DNA from: Duganella sp. 1224
Lineage (GTDB): Bacteria; Pseudomonadota; Gammaproteobacteria; Burkholderiales; Burkholderiaceae_D
DNA length: 64,000 bases
Assembly (NCBI RefSeq): GCF_013408245.1
Contig: NZ_JACBYS010000007.1
Span: 124,001 to 188,000 of the forward strand
Reading direction: 5' to 3'
Shown here: positions 35,790 to 45,300 of the stretch, piece by piece
How positions within the stretch are numbered: position 1 is the first letter of the stretch
Layout: each line of letters opens with the position of its first letter
The notes under the pieces: generated by a model
Told to the model about the DNA's origin: nothing
Databases searched by the model: none
Seen by the model: only the letters and a program-made list of their open reading frames with translations
Made by a program: the position numbers and the translations under genes

Positions 35790-37055
35790 CTAAAGACCCA
35801 AATGCGAACGCAAGGTGCTCCCCGCATACGCGGTGCGGAACAAGCCGCGCCGCTGCAACTCGGGAATCACCAGCGCCAGAAAATCATCCAACCCGCCGGG
35901 CAGCGCCGGCGCCATGAAATTGAAGCCGTCCGCCGCGCCATGCTCAAACCACTCCTGCATCTTGTCCGCCACCAGCTGCGGCGTGCCGACCACCGTGAAG
36001 TGACCGCGTCCGCCGGCGATGCGCTCATACAACTGGCGTATCGTCAGGTTCTCGCCCTGCGCCAGATCGGTCAGCAACTGCTGGCGGCTGCGCTGGCCGT
36101 CCTGTGTTGGCGGCAGCTCCGGCAACGGGCCATCCAGCGGATAGCCGGACAAATCGAAGTTGCCGATCATCCGCCCCAACAACGCCAGGCCAGCCTTCGG
36201 CTCGATCAGCGACTGCAACTGCGCGAATTTGGCCTCCGCCTCGTCCTGCGTGCGGCCAACCACCGCAAACACCCCCGGCATAATCTTCAGCGACGCCGGC
36301 TGGCGCCCCTTCGCCACCACGCGCTGCTTCAAATCGCTGTAAAACGCCTGCGCCTTCGCCAGCGACGGCTGCGCGGTGAACACCACTTCCGCGGTGGCCG
36401 CCGCCAGATCGCGCCCGGTCTCCGAACTGCCGGCCTGCACCACCACCGGACGTCCCTGCGGACTGGGCGCCACGTTCAGCGGGCCGGCCACGGCGAAATG
36501 CTCGCCACGATGATTCAGCTTGTGCAACCTGGCCGGATCGTAAGCCAAGGCGGCGCTTTTATCGTTGACGAATGCGCCGGGGCCCCAACTATTCCACAGT
36601 CCTGTGACAACTTGATGAAATTCGCGCGCCCGCGCATAGCGCTCGGCGTGCGCCACATGCCGCTCGCGGCCGAAGTTGGCCGCCTCCGCCGCGTTGTCCG
36701 AGGTGACCAGGTTCCAGCCCGCGCGGCCATCCGACAGCAGATCCAGCGACGCGAACTGGCGCGCCACCGTGTATGGCTCGTTGTAGGTGGTGGTGGCGGT
36801 GCCGATCAAGCCGATCCTGTCGGTCGACGCAGCCAGCGCCGACAACAGCGTCAACGGCTCCAGCGACGGCGCGCCGGTCAGGGCCACGCTGTCAGCGAAG
36901 AACACCGCGTCCAGGCAGGCCTTCTCCGCATTGCGCACCTGCTCGCGGAACACCTTGAACGGGTTGGTGGCCAGATCGGTGTCGGGATGCCGCCACGCGG
37001 CGACGTGGTGGCCATAGCGCATCATGAACGCGGCAATGCTCATTTGACGGGACAT
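35790..37055 (-). CDS. NtaA/DmoA-type FMN-dependent monooxygenase
   Basis: A 421-residue bacterial-luciferase-like (LLM) flavin monooxygenase of the NtaA/SnaA/DszA group. Characteristic segments are AWRHPDTDLATNPF near the N-terminus, RIGLIGTATTTYNEPYTVARQF, SDGRAGWNLVTSDN, and the GRPVVVQAGSSETGRDLAA flavin-phosphate region. Relatives oxidise organosulfur compounds (dimethyl sulfide, sulfones, dibenzothiophene sulfone) or nitrilotriacetate using reduced FMN. No flavin reductase is adjacent. The start codon shares one base with the TonB receptor stop. Together with the SsuA-like gene nearby, sulfur scavenging is the best guess. Confidence 0.88.
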   Translation of the reverse strand: MSRQMSIAAFMMRYGHHVAAWRHPDTDLATNPFKVFREQVRNAEKACLDAVFFADSVALTGAPSLEPLTLLSALAASTDRIGLIGTATTTYNEPYTVARQFASLDLLSDGRAGWNLVTSDNAAEAANFGRERHVAHAERYARAREFHQVVTGLWNSWGPGAFVNDKSAALAYDPARLHKLNHRGEHFAVAGPLNVAPSPQGRPVVVQAGSSETGRDLAAATAEVVFTAQPSLAKAQAFYSDLKQRVVAKGRQPASLKIMPGVFAVVGRTQDEAEAKFAQLQSLIEPKAGLALLGRMIGNFDLSGYPLDGPLPELPPTQDGQRSRQQLLTDLAQGENLTIRQLYERIAGGRGHFTVVGTPQLVADKMQEWFEHGAADGFNFMAPALPGGLDDFLALVIPELQRRGLFRTAYAGSTLRSHLGL

Positions 37056-39289
37056 CAGAACTCCTTGCGCGCGGTGATGCCGAAGTAACGCTCATCATCA
37101 CGCGGCACGGCGCGGGTGACGTAGCCGGTCGAGGTGACCAGGTTGGTGGCGTACGACTTGTTGGCCAGGTTCTTGCCCACCAGCGCAATGCGCCAGCCGC
37201 CCACCGGCGACGACAGCGCGACGCTGGCGTTGACGATGCCATACGCGCCCTGAATCGCATCCGGCGACTGAAACAGGTCATACTGCGTGCTGGCCTGATA
37301 CGTGTAGTCGGCCGAGAGGTCGACAATCGAGCCATTCTCCAGCGGCAGCGCGTAGCTGGCGCGGGTGAAGGACTTCCACTTCGGCGAGAACGGCAGCGGC
37401 TTGCCATTCAGGTTGCACGATGCGGCCGCCGCCGGCGGGCAGTTGAAGTTGTCGATCTTCGCATCGGTATAGGCCAGCGACTGGGTCAGCGTCAGCGCGC
37501 GGGTCGGGCGCGCGTTCAGGTCCAGCTCCACGCCGCGTGTCGACACATCGCCGGCGTTGATCAGGCGCGTGACGACGGCGCCGGCCACGGTGTCGTAGAA
37601 GTTGGCCTGATAGTTCGCATACCTGGTGTCGAAGATGGCGATGTTGGCGGTCAGCTTGCGGTCGAAGGCGCTGGCTTTCAGGCCCAGTTCAAACGAATCC
37701 GAGGTCTCCGGTTTCAGCGCCAGCGTGTCGCGGCTCAGCATATTGAAAAAGACGTTGTAGGCCGGCCCCTTGTAGCCGCGCGAGTAGGTGGCATAGGTGT
37801 TGATGTCGCGCGCGATGTCGTACTGCAGGCCGACGCGGCCCGAGTAGCCGTCCTTGTCGGTCGAGCCGGCGCTCTGCGTTGCCGGCTGCACGCCAGGGAA
37901 GGCCACGGTCTGCGTGGACACGCGGGCGTGATCGTAGGACAGGTCATCCCGGGTCCAGCGGGCGCCGGCGATGGCGCGCCAGTTGGACGCGAAATTCAGC
38001 GTGCTCTCGCCGAACAGCGAGTAGCTGTCGCTCTCCACGCCGTAGTCCGCGCGGCCGGAATTAATGGCCGCGCCGTTGTTGACGATGCGCTGGTACACCT
38101 CGCGGTCCTTGCCATGCAGGTAGTAGGCGCCGACCACGTATTCCGCAAACTGCTCTTTCGGCGACGCCAGGCGCAGCTCCTGCGACGCCTGCCGGAAGTC
38201 CACCGTGCCAATGTCGCGCGTGGCCGGGAAGGCCGCCGTGATGCGCGCTACTTCGGCGGCATTGCCAATGGCCGAGGTGCTGGTGCGCTGCGTGTTGTCC
38301 CAGTCGCGCACCGCCGTGATGGAGGTCAGCGTGTAGCCATGGAAGCGATAGTCGACCTGCGCCGACAGCCCCTTGTTCTTGTCGCGGATATCGCTCGGGA
38401 TGTCGGCATTGACCTGGCGGTTGTCGGCGCCGGCCACCACCGGCGCGATGCCGGCGTTGAATGCGGCCGACGTCGACTTGTAGGCGGTGAAAGTGGGCGA
38501 GGCGGTGGAGCGCAGATAGTCGGCGATCAGCGCGATATCCAGGTTCCTGGTGGGCGTGATGTCGACACGGGCGCGCACGCCCTTGCGGTCGTAGCCATTC
38601 AACTTGCCGCCGCCGGCGTGGACGTTGTCGATATTGCCGTCGTAATCCGCATACAGGCCGGTGAGCGAGGCGCTGACCACGCCCGGCTGGATGGCGCCGG
38701 AGACGCCGGCGCGCACACGCTTCTCGCTGCCCTCGTACCAGGACGCGTCGACAAAGCCGGTAGTCTGCTGGGTCGATTTTCGCCCCACCACATTCAGCAC
38801 GCCGGACGAGGCGTTCTTGCCGAACAGTGTGCCCTGCGGGCCGCGCAGGATTTCAATGTGCTCGATGTCCAGCAGGTCCAGCGTGGCCTGGCCGGGACGC
38901 GCGTACACCACGCCATCGATCACCGTCGACACGGTCGGCTCCACGCCCGGCGAGGTAGAGATGGTACCGATACCACGCACAAAGATGGTGGAATCCTTGT
39001 TGCCGCCCTGCTGGCGGAAGGTCAGGCTCGGCACCTCCTGCACGATGGTGTCGATGCTGGTGCGGTTGGCGTTATTGAGGGCTTCGCCATCCAGCACCGA
39101 CACCGCCACCGGCACCGATTGCAGCGAGGCGTTGCGGCGCGTGGCGCTGACTGTCACGCTGGGCACGGCGGCGCCGTCATCGCGGTCTTTCAGCGGCGTC
39201 GGCTCGCTCTCTTCGGCGCCGGCATACGCGGTGGCCACCAGCAAAGCGCCGATGGTCAGCGCGCCAGCTATCTTCTTGTTGCTCTTCAT
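37055..39289 (-). CDS. TonB-dependent outer-membrane receptor
   Basis: A 744-residue receptor with a signal peptide (MKSNKKIAGALTIGALLVATAYA), a plug domain (about 45-165: VTVSATRRNASLQSVPVAVSVL, IFVRGIGTISTSPGVEPTVS, EILRGPQGTLFGKNASSGVLNVV) and a 22-strand barrel ending in the aromatic ITARKEF. The plug style is that of FecA/FpvA-unlike receptors often assigned to non-iron substrates. It is the first gene of the operon with the flavin monooxygenase and hydrolase and is divergent from a LacI regulator, so it probably imports the compound those enzymes process. Confidence 0.92.
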   Translation of the reverse strand: MKSNKKIAGALTIGALLVATAYAGAEESEPTPLKDRDDGAAVPSVTVSATRRNASLQSVPVAVSVLDGEALNNANRTSIDTIVQEVPSLTFRQQGGNKDSTIFVRGIGTISTSPGVEPTVSTVIDGVVYARPGQATLDLLDIEHIEILRGPQGTLFGKNASSGVLNVVGRKSTQQTTGFVDASWYEGSEKRVRAGVSGAIQPGVVSASLTGLYADYDGNIDNVHAGGGKLNGYDRKGVRARVDITPTRNLDIALIADYLRSTASPTFTAYKSTSAAFNAGIAPVVAGADNRQVNADIPSDIRDKNKGLSAQVDYRFHGYTLTSITAVRDWDNTQRTSTSAIGNAAEVARITAAFPATRDIGTVDFRQASQELRLASPKEQFAEYVVGAYYLHGKDREVYQRIVNNGAAINSGRADYGVESDSYSLFGESTLNFASNWRAIAGARWTRDDLSYDHARVSTQTVAFPGVQPATQSAGSTDKDGYSGRVGLQYDIARDINTYATYSRGYKGPAYNVFFNMLSRDTLALKPETSDSFELGLKASAFDRKLTANIAIFDTRYANYQANFYDTVAGAVVTRLINAGDVSTRGVELDLNARPTRALTLTQSLAYTDAKIDNFNCPPAAAASCNLNGKPLPFSPKWKSFTRASYALPLENGSIVDLSADYTYQASTQYDLFQSPDAIQGAYGIVNASVALSSPVGGWRIALVGKNLANKSYATNLVTSTGYVTRAVPRDDERYFGITARKEF

Positions 39290-39397
39290 GTCCTGATCCC
39301 TTGATTTGAAAGCGCCCCTTGCGCCATATACGGAAAACCTGCTTTGATCGTCGAAGAACCAGCTTAGTGAGCGGCAGGTGCTTCGCTACAATCCGGT

Positions 39398-39409
39398 GGT
39401 ACCGGTACC
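39398..39409. promoter_or_regulatory. LacI-type operator GGTACCGGTACC
   Basis: A perfect 12-bp palindrome in the divergent region between the TonB receptor (start 39289) and the LacI regulator (start 39490). Including one base on each side it reads TGGTACCGGTACCC, very close to the C-G-centred palindromes that LacI-family proteins bind. It lies about 110 bp from the receptor start and 80 bp from the lacI start, so it could control both directions. Confidence 0.65.
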
Positions 39410-39489
39410 CTTTTTTAGTGTCGCGGCGGCCCGTTTTGAAGTCAAAGAATTAAAAAAATCATCGATATGTCTTTTCGGAATATGCATCC

Positions 39490-40542
39490 ATGAGCGAACC
39501 AACAGCACCAAGAAAGCGTCGCGGATCGGGGCGCGCCACCATCCACGATGTGGCGCGGCTAGCGGAGGTGGGATCGATTACCGTGTCGCGTTATTTCAGC
39601 GAGCCCGGACGGGTGGCGGCCAAGCGCAGCGCGCGCATTGCGGCGGCGGTGAAGGAACTGGGCTACGTGCCCAACCTGGCCGCCGGTGGCCTGGCATCGG
39701 CGCGGGCGCGCATCGTCGGCATGGTGATACCCAATATCTCCGGGCCGATCTTCGCCAACACCATTCAGACGTTCAGCGATACCTTGAACCGCCACGGCTA
39801 CCAGCTGCTGCTGGCGTCCAGCTACTTCTCGGCCAGGCAGGAGGAGAACGCGGTGCGCGCCTTCCTCGGCTGGAATCCGGCGGCGCTGGCGGTGGTGGGA
39901 CGCTTCCACAACCGCGCCACCGAAAAGCTGCTGGCCACCGCCGGCATCCCGGTGGTGGAAACCTGGGACTACCAGCCGCGCCGCAAGCCGATCCAGGTTG
40001 GCTACTCCAACAACGCGGTGGGCGAACAGGCCGCGCGCTATTTGTACGCCAAGGGCTATCGCCGCATCGCCTTCGTGCAGAACAGCCTGGCCGGCGACTT
40101 GAGCGCGGTGGACCGCGGCGATGGCTATGCGGCGGTGATGCGCGAGCATGGCCTGCAGCCGATCATCTACGCGCCGACAGCGGAGGCGCCGTTTGACGCC
40201 GGCAAGCAGGCCATTGAAGCCCTGGCGATTTCGCCGCCGCGCCGCGCGCGCCCGGTGGAAGCGATCATCTTCGCCAATGACAATCTGGCGGCGGGCGCTT
40301 TGCTGGCCGGCCAGCGGGCCGGGTTGAACATTCCCCGGCAGTGCGCGATCGTGGGCTTTGGCGACTATGCCTTCTCGCCACTGCTGTTGCCCAGCCTGAC
40401 GACGATCCGGCCGCCGGGACGCGAGATCGGCGAGATCGCCGCGCTGCGCATACTGGAACAACTGGGCGTGCTGCCCTCCTCCGGCCAGGATGCGCGTCTC
40501 AACCTGCTGGCCTGCGAATTGATAGAGCGCGAGAGCGCATAA
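39490..40542 (+). CDS. LacI-family transcriptional regulator
   Basis: A 350-residue LacI/GalR regulator. The N-terminal helix-turn-helix and hinge (residues about 17-75) read TIHDVARLAEVGSITVSRYFSEPGRVAAKRSARI, and KELGYVPNLAAGGLASARA. The periplasmic-binding-protein-like effector domain follows, with FANDNLAAGALLAGQRAGLNIP and VGFGDYAFSPLLLPSLTTIRPPG. It most resembles GntR (gluconate) type LacI proteins in domain length. It is 5 bp upstream of the SsuA-like gene and divergent from the receptor operon. The effector is unknown; LacI control of a sulfur locus would be unusual. Confidence 0.92.
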   Translation: MSEPTAPRKRRGSGRATIHDVARLAEVGSITVSRYFSEPGRVAAKRSARIAAAVKELGYVPNLAAGGLASARARIVGMVIPNISGPIFANTIQTFSDTLNRHGYQLLLASSYFSARQEENAVRAFLGWNPAALAVVGRFHNRATEKLLATAGIPVVETWDYQPRRKPIQVGYSNNAVGEQAARYLYAKGYRRIAFVQNSLAGDLSAVDRGDGYAAVMREHGLQPIIYAPTAEAPFDAGKQAIEALAISPPRRARPVEAIIFANDNLAAGALLAGQRAGLNIPRQCAIVGFGDYAFSPLLLPSLTTIRPPGREIGEIAALRILEQLGVLPSSGQDARLNLLACELIERESA

Positions 40543-40547
40543 GGACG

Positions 40548-41456
40548 ATGATGAAGAAATGGATCGTTGTATTGCTGGCGCTGCCGCTGCTGGCGCAGGC
40601 GGCGGAGATCAGGATCGGCTTTCAGAAAAGCGCCGGCTTGCTCAGCATGATGAAGACGCAGGGCTTGTCGCTGCCGGGTCATACGATCAAGTGGATCGAG
40701 TTTCCCGCCGGGCCGCAGATGCTGGAGGCGCTCAACGCGGGCAGCATCGATTTTGGCAGCACCGGCGCGCCGCCGCCGATCTTCGCGCAGGCGGGCGGTG
40801 TCGATCTGCTCTACGTTGGCGCCGAGCCGGCGCCGGTCAACAGCGAGGCGATTATCGTGCCGACGGCGTCGAAGCTGCGCACCGTGGCGGAATTAAAGGG
40901 CAAGCGGGTGGCGTTTCAGAAGGGCTCCGGCTCGCACTTCCTGCTGGCCGGCGCATTGCAGAAGGCGGGACTGAAGCTCAGCGATGTGACGCCGATTTAC
41001 CTGTCGCCGTCAGACGCGCGGGCGGCGTTTGTCAGCGGTGGGATTGATGCTTGGGTGGTGTGGGATCCGTATCTGGCGTCGGCGCAGAAGGCGTATGCCG
41101 CGCGCGTGCTGGCCGACTACACGGGGCTGCCACAGGCCAATGGCTTCTACCTGGCCTCGCGCGGCTTCGCGGAAAAATCGCCGCAACTGGTGTCGGCGCT
41201 GCTGGAGCAGGTGAAGTTGACCGGCAAGTGGGCGAGCGGACACCCGAAGGAAGTCAGCGCGCTGCTGACGCAGCAGACTGGCGTGCCGGCAGATATCGTC
41301 GCGACGTGGATGGGCCGCTCACGCTTCGGCGCCACGCCGGTGACGCCCGACATCGTCGCCAACCAGCAGCGCGTGGCGGACCTGTTCTACCAGCAGAAAC
41401 TGATACCCAAACCAGTCAATGTCGCCAGCCATGTGTGGGCCTGGCAGCCGAAGTAA
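40548..41456 (+). CDS. SsuA-like aliphatic sulfonate-binding protein (orphan ABC component)
   Basis: A 302-residue periplasmic substrate-binding protein. After a short signal peptide (MMKKWIVVLLALPLLAQA) it matches SsuA closely: IRIGFQKSAGLL, IKWIEFPAGPQMLEALNAGS, DFGSTGAPPPIFAQAGG, ELKGKRVAFQKGSGSHF and DARAAFVSGGIDAWVVWDPY. SsuA delivers alkanesulfonates to the SsuBC transporter, but no permease or ATPase gene follows: the next gene is on the other strand. It therefore must use a transporter encoded elsewhere. Co-transcribed with lacI (5-bp gap). Confidence 0.9.
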   Translation: MMKKWIVVLLALPLLAQAAEIRIGFQKSAGLLSMMKTQGLSLPGHTIKWIEFPAGPQMLEALNAGSIDFGSTGAPPPIFAQAGGVDLLYVGAEPAPVNSEAIIVPTASKLRTVAELKGKRVAFQKGSGSHFLLAGALQKAGLKLSDVTPIYLSPSDARAAFVSGGIDAWVVWDPYLASAQKAYAARVLADYTGLPQANGFYLASRGFAEKSPQLVSALLEQVKLTGKWASGHPKEVSALLTQQTGVPADIVATWMGRSRFGATPVTPDIVANQQRVADLFYQQKLIPKPVNVASHVWAWQPK

Positions 41457-41492
41457 GTTCGATCTGCCTAAAGCCCTGGCCGGCCGGCGCTG

Positions 41493-41942
41493 TTAAGACT
41501 TGCAACCGCAGCTGCCGCTGCCGCAACCGCCGCCGCTGCTTTGCTGCACCGGTGCGAACGACAGCGTGGCGCTGGCGTCGCGGCCGGTGTCGCCTTCAAA
41601 GCCGGCTTCGTGCAGGCGGTGCATATAGCCATCCCACAGCACGCCCTGCTCGCTGCCCAGCTTGTACAGATAGTCCCAGGTGAAAATGCCGGTGTTGTGG
41701 CCATCGCTAAAGGTCGGCTGCACGGCGTAATTGCCGACCGGTTCCACGCCGGCGATGCCCACCTCGCGTTTTCCGACCTGCAGTACTTCCTGGCCCGGAC
41801 CGTGGCCCATCACCTCCGCCGACGGCGAATACACGCGCAGCAGCTCGAACGGAATCGAAAACGATTTGCCGTCATCAAATTCGATCTCCAGCAGTTTGGA
41901 GACGTTGCGGACCGTCAGGCCGGTAGGGACAGGTTTGCTCAT
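41493..41942 (-). CDS. DUF971 (gamma-butyrobetaine hydroxylase-like N-terminal) protein
   Basis: A 149-residue protein with a DUF971 domain (residues about 8-100): LTVRNVSKLLEIEFDDGKSFSIPFELLRVYSPSAEV, GNYAVQPTFSDGHNTGIFTWDYLYKLG. The C-terminal tail is Cys- and Gly-rich (SSGGGCGSGSCGCKS) and may bind metal or an Fe-S cluster. Relatives have been linked to Fe-S assembly (ApbC-type fusions), but the function is not established. It overlaps the HIT gene by 4 bp and in related bacteria usually sits just upstream of ubiE; here an accessory block lies between. Confidence 0.88.
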   Translation of the reverse strand: MSKPVPTGLTVRNVSKLLEIEFDDGKSFSIPFELLRVYSPSAEVMGHGPGQEVLQVGKREVGIAGVEPVGNYAVQPTFSDGHNTGIFTWDYLYKLGSEQGVLWDGYMHRLHEAGFEGDTGRDASATLSFAPVQQSSGGGCGSGSCGCKS

Positions 41943-42370
41943 AATGCTTTCACTTTCTCGACGATGGCCGCGTGCAATGCCGGCAACAGCGCGCGACGCG
42001 CCGCCAACACCTCCGCCGACGATGCCCTCTGCGCCACAGCCCAGGTCGGGTTGGGGAAATGCGCATCATCGCGGTAACGCGGGATCACGTGCCAATGCAC
42101 GTGCGGCGTCATATTACCAAAACTGGCCAGATTGATTTTTTCCGGCGCCAAAATATCACGCTGGGCCGATTCCACCGCCCACACCACGTCCATGATGCGC
42201 ACGCGGTCCGCCGGCGGCAGATCGGTCATCTCTTTCACATGAGCGTTCCACACCACGCGGGTAAAACCCGGATACTCGGCCTCGTCCACCGCCACCACCG
42301 ACACGCGCTCGTCGCCCCAGATCAAGGCGGCGCCCGGCGCGGCCAGCAAATTGCACAGATCACACGCCAT
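41939..42370 (-). CDS. HIT-family nucleotide hydrolase
   Basis: A 143-residue histidine-triad protein. The catalytic motif is HVHWHVIPR (residues about 97-105), preceded by INLASFGNMTPHVHWH. An N-terminal CDLCNLL pair of cysteines suggests a zinc site, as in many HIT proteins. Members hydrolyse or transfer nucleotidyl groups; the substrate is unknown. The stop overlaps the DUF971 start by 4 bp, and the gene follows the large oxidoreductase by 2 bp, forming a three-gene operon. Confidence 0.9.
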   Translation of the reverse strand: MACDLCNLLAAPGAALIWGDERVSVVAVDEAEYPGFTRVVWNAHVKEMTDLPPADRVRIMDVVWAVESAQRDILAPEKINLASFGNMTPHVHWHVIPRYRDDAHFPNPTWAVAQRASSAEVLAARRALLPALHAAIVEKVKAL

Positions 42371-42372
42371 GG

Positions 42373-45300
42373 TTACACCAATACCCGTTCAATGCCGCCC
42401 TCGTTGGCGCGCTGTACATACTCCGGCATCCAGTTCTCGCCCAGCAGATGCTTGGCGATCTCCACCACGATGTAGTCGGCGGTGGTGCCGGCGTCCTCGC
42501 TGTAGCGCGACACGCCGCCCAGGCAGGCCGGGCAACTGGTCAGGATCTTGACCTCGCCGTCGAAACCATCGGCGCGCAGCTTGTCGGCGCCCTTGATGAC
42601 TTCCTCTTCCTTGCGGAAGCGCACCTGCGTCGAGATGTCCGGACGCGCCACCATCAAGGTGCCCGAGTCGCCGCAGCAGCGGTCATTCTTCTCGATCTTG
42701 ACGTTGTCGTGCGTGGCGATCAGGCCGTTGACGGTCTTGGTCGCCTCCTGCAGCTTCATCGGCGTGTGGCACGGCTCGTGGTACATATAGCGGGTGCCGG
42801 TCACGCCTTCCAGCTTCACGCCCTTCTCCAGCAGATACTCGTGGATGTCCATGATGCGGCAGCCGGGGAAGATCTTTTCAAACTCGTACGTGGCCAGCTG
42901 GTCGTAGCAGGTGCCGCACGACACCAGCACGGTCTTGATGTCCAGGTAGTTGAGCGTGTTGGCCATGCGGTGGAACAGCACGCGGTTGTCCGTCATCATC
43001 TTGTCGGCCTTATCGTACTGGCCCGCGCCGCGTTGCGGGTAACCGCAGCACAGGTAGCCCGGCGGCAGCACGGTCTGCACGCCCACTTCCCACAACATCG
43101 CCTGCGTGGCCAGGCCCACCTGCGAGAACAGGCGCTCCGAGCCGCAGCCAGGGAAGTAGAACACCGCTTCCGTGTCGGCCGTGGTCGTTTTCGGATTGCG
43201 GATGATCGGGATCACCTTGTCGTCCTCGATATCCAGCAACGCGCGCGCGGTCTTCTTCGGCAGGTTGCCCGGCATCTTCTTGTTGATGAAGTGGATCACC
43301 TGCTCGCGCACCGGCGGCTTGCCGACGGTGGGCGGCGGCGCCTTGGTCTGCTTTTTGGCGAACTTCTTCAGCAAATCGTTGCCCAGGCGCTGGGCCTTGT
43401 AGCCCAGGCCGACCATCGCCGCGCGGGTGGCGTTGATGGTGGCCGGGTCGGTGGCGTTCAGGTAGAACATGGCCGCCGCCTTGCCCGGATTGAAGCTCTT
43501 CTTGTCCATCTTGCGCAGCAGGTTGCGCATGTTCATCGACACGTCGCCGAAGTCGATGTTGACCGGGCACGGCGTCACGCACTTGTGGCAGACGGTGCAG
43601 TGATCGGCCACGTCCTCGAATTCTTCCCAGTGCTTGATCGAGATGCCGCGCCGGGTCTGCTCCTCGTACAGGAAGGCCTCGATCAGCGACGAGGTCGCCA
43701 GAATCTTGTCGCGCGGCGAGTACAGCAGGTTGGCGCGCGGCACGTGGGTCGAGCACACCGGCTTGCACTTGCCGCAACGCAGGCAGTCCTTGACGCTGTT
43801 GGCGATGGCGCCGATGTCGCTCTGCTGCATGATCAGCGATTCGTGGCCCATCAGGCCGAACGACGGCGTGTAGGCGTTGCGCAGGTCGGCTTCCATGCCG
43901 TCCAGATTCAACAGCTTGCCCTTGTTGAAGCGGCCTTCCGGATCAACGCGCAGCTTGTAGTCGCGGAACGGGCCGATCTCATCCTCGTTGAGGAACTCCA
44001 GCTTGGTGATGCCGATGCCGTGCTCGCCCGAAATGACGCCGTTCAGCGAGCGGGCCAGCGTCATGATGCGCGCCACGGCCTGGTGCGCCAGCTGCAGCAT
44101 CTCGTAGTGGTCCGAGTTGACCGGCAGGTTGGTGTGGACGTTGCCGTCGCCGGCGTGCATGTGCAGCGCCACGAACACGCGGCCGCGCAGCACGCGCTTG
44201 TGGATGGCGGTGGCTTCGTCCAGGATCAGCTTGTAGGCGGCGCCGTTGAAAATCTGGCGTAATGGCGCGCGGATTTCCTGCTTCCACGTCACGCGGATGG
44301 TGCGGTCCTGTACCACGTCGAACAGCGTGGCCTGCGGCTGCGCTTGCAGGCGCGCTTGCAGCGCCGGCAGCAGCGGGCCCAGGCCCAGCGCGTCGAGTTC
44401 CGGCAGGGCCGCGGCCAGTGGCTTGTCCAGTTCGTCCAGCAGCCAGGTCCAGCGCGCGTGGACCTGCGTCAGCAGCGCTTGCGCCTGTTGCTGGCGGTCG
44501 CCCAGCATTTCGGCGTCGCCGACGCTGTCGTCGGCGTCGTCGCTCTTGCCGATCGGCAGATTGCCGGCGGCGAAGAAGGCTTGCAGCTCATCGGCCAGTT
44601 GCAGCTTGTTCCTGATCGATAATTCGATGTTGATGCGCTCGATGCCGTCGGTGTACTCGCCCATGCGGTTGAGCGGAATCACCACGTCCTCGTTGATCTT
44701 GAAGGCGTTGGTGTGCTTGGCGATGGCGGCGGTGCGGGCGCGGTCCAGCCAGAACTTCTTGCGCGTTTCCGGGCTGACGGCGACAAAGCCTTCGCCCACG
44801 CGGGTGTTGGCCAGGCGCACCACTTCCGAGGCGGCCAGCGCCACGGCGTCCTCGTTGTCGCCGACGATGTCGCCGAACAGCGCCATCTTCGGCAGCACGC
44901 CGCGTTTCGACTTGGTGGCGTAGCCGACCGCGCGCAGGTAGCGCTCGTCCAGGTGCTCCAGGCCAGCCAGGCGCAGCGAGGCGAACTGCTCGCCCTTGGC
45001 CGGCAGGCCGTCCAGGTAGTCCTTGATTTCGACGATCGACGGAATCGCATCGCGCGCCTGGCCGAAGAACTCCAGGCAGACGGTGCGGGTGTACTTCGGC
45101 ATCTTGTGCAGAATCCAGCGGCCGGACGTGATCATGCCGTCGCAGCCCTCTTTCTGCACGCCCGGCAGACCGGCCAGGAACTTGTCGGTGACGTCCTTGC
45201 CCAGGCCTTCCTTGCGGAACTTGCGGCCCTCGATTTCCAGGATCTCGGTCTTGAACGGCGCGCTCCTGGCCTCGCCGCGCGCGCTGGGCGTGGTCCATTC

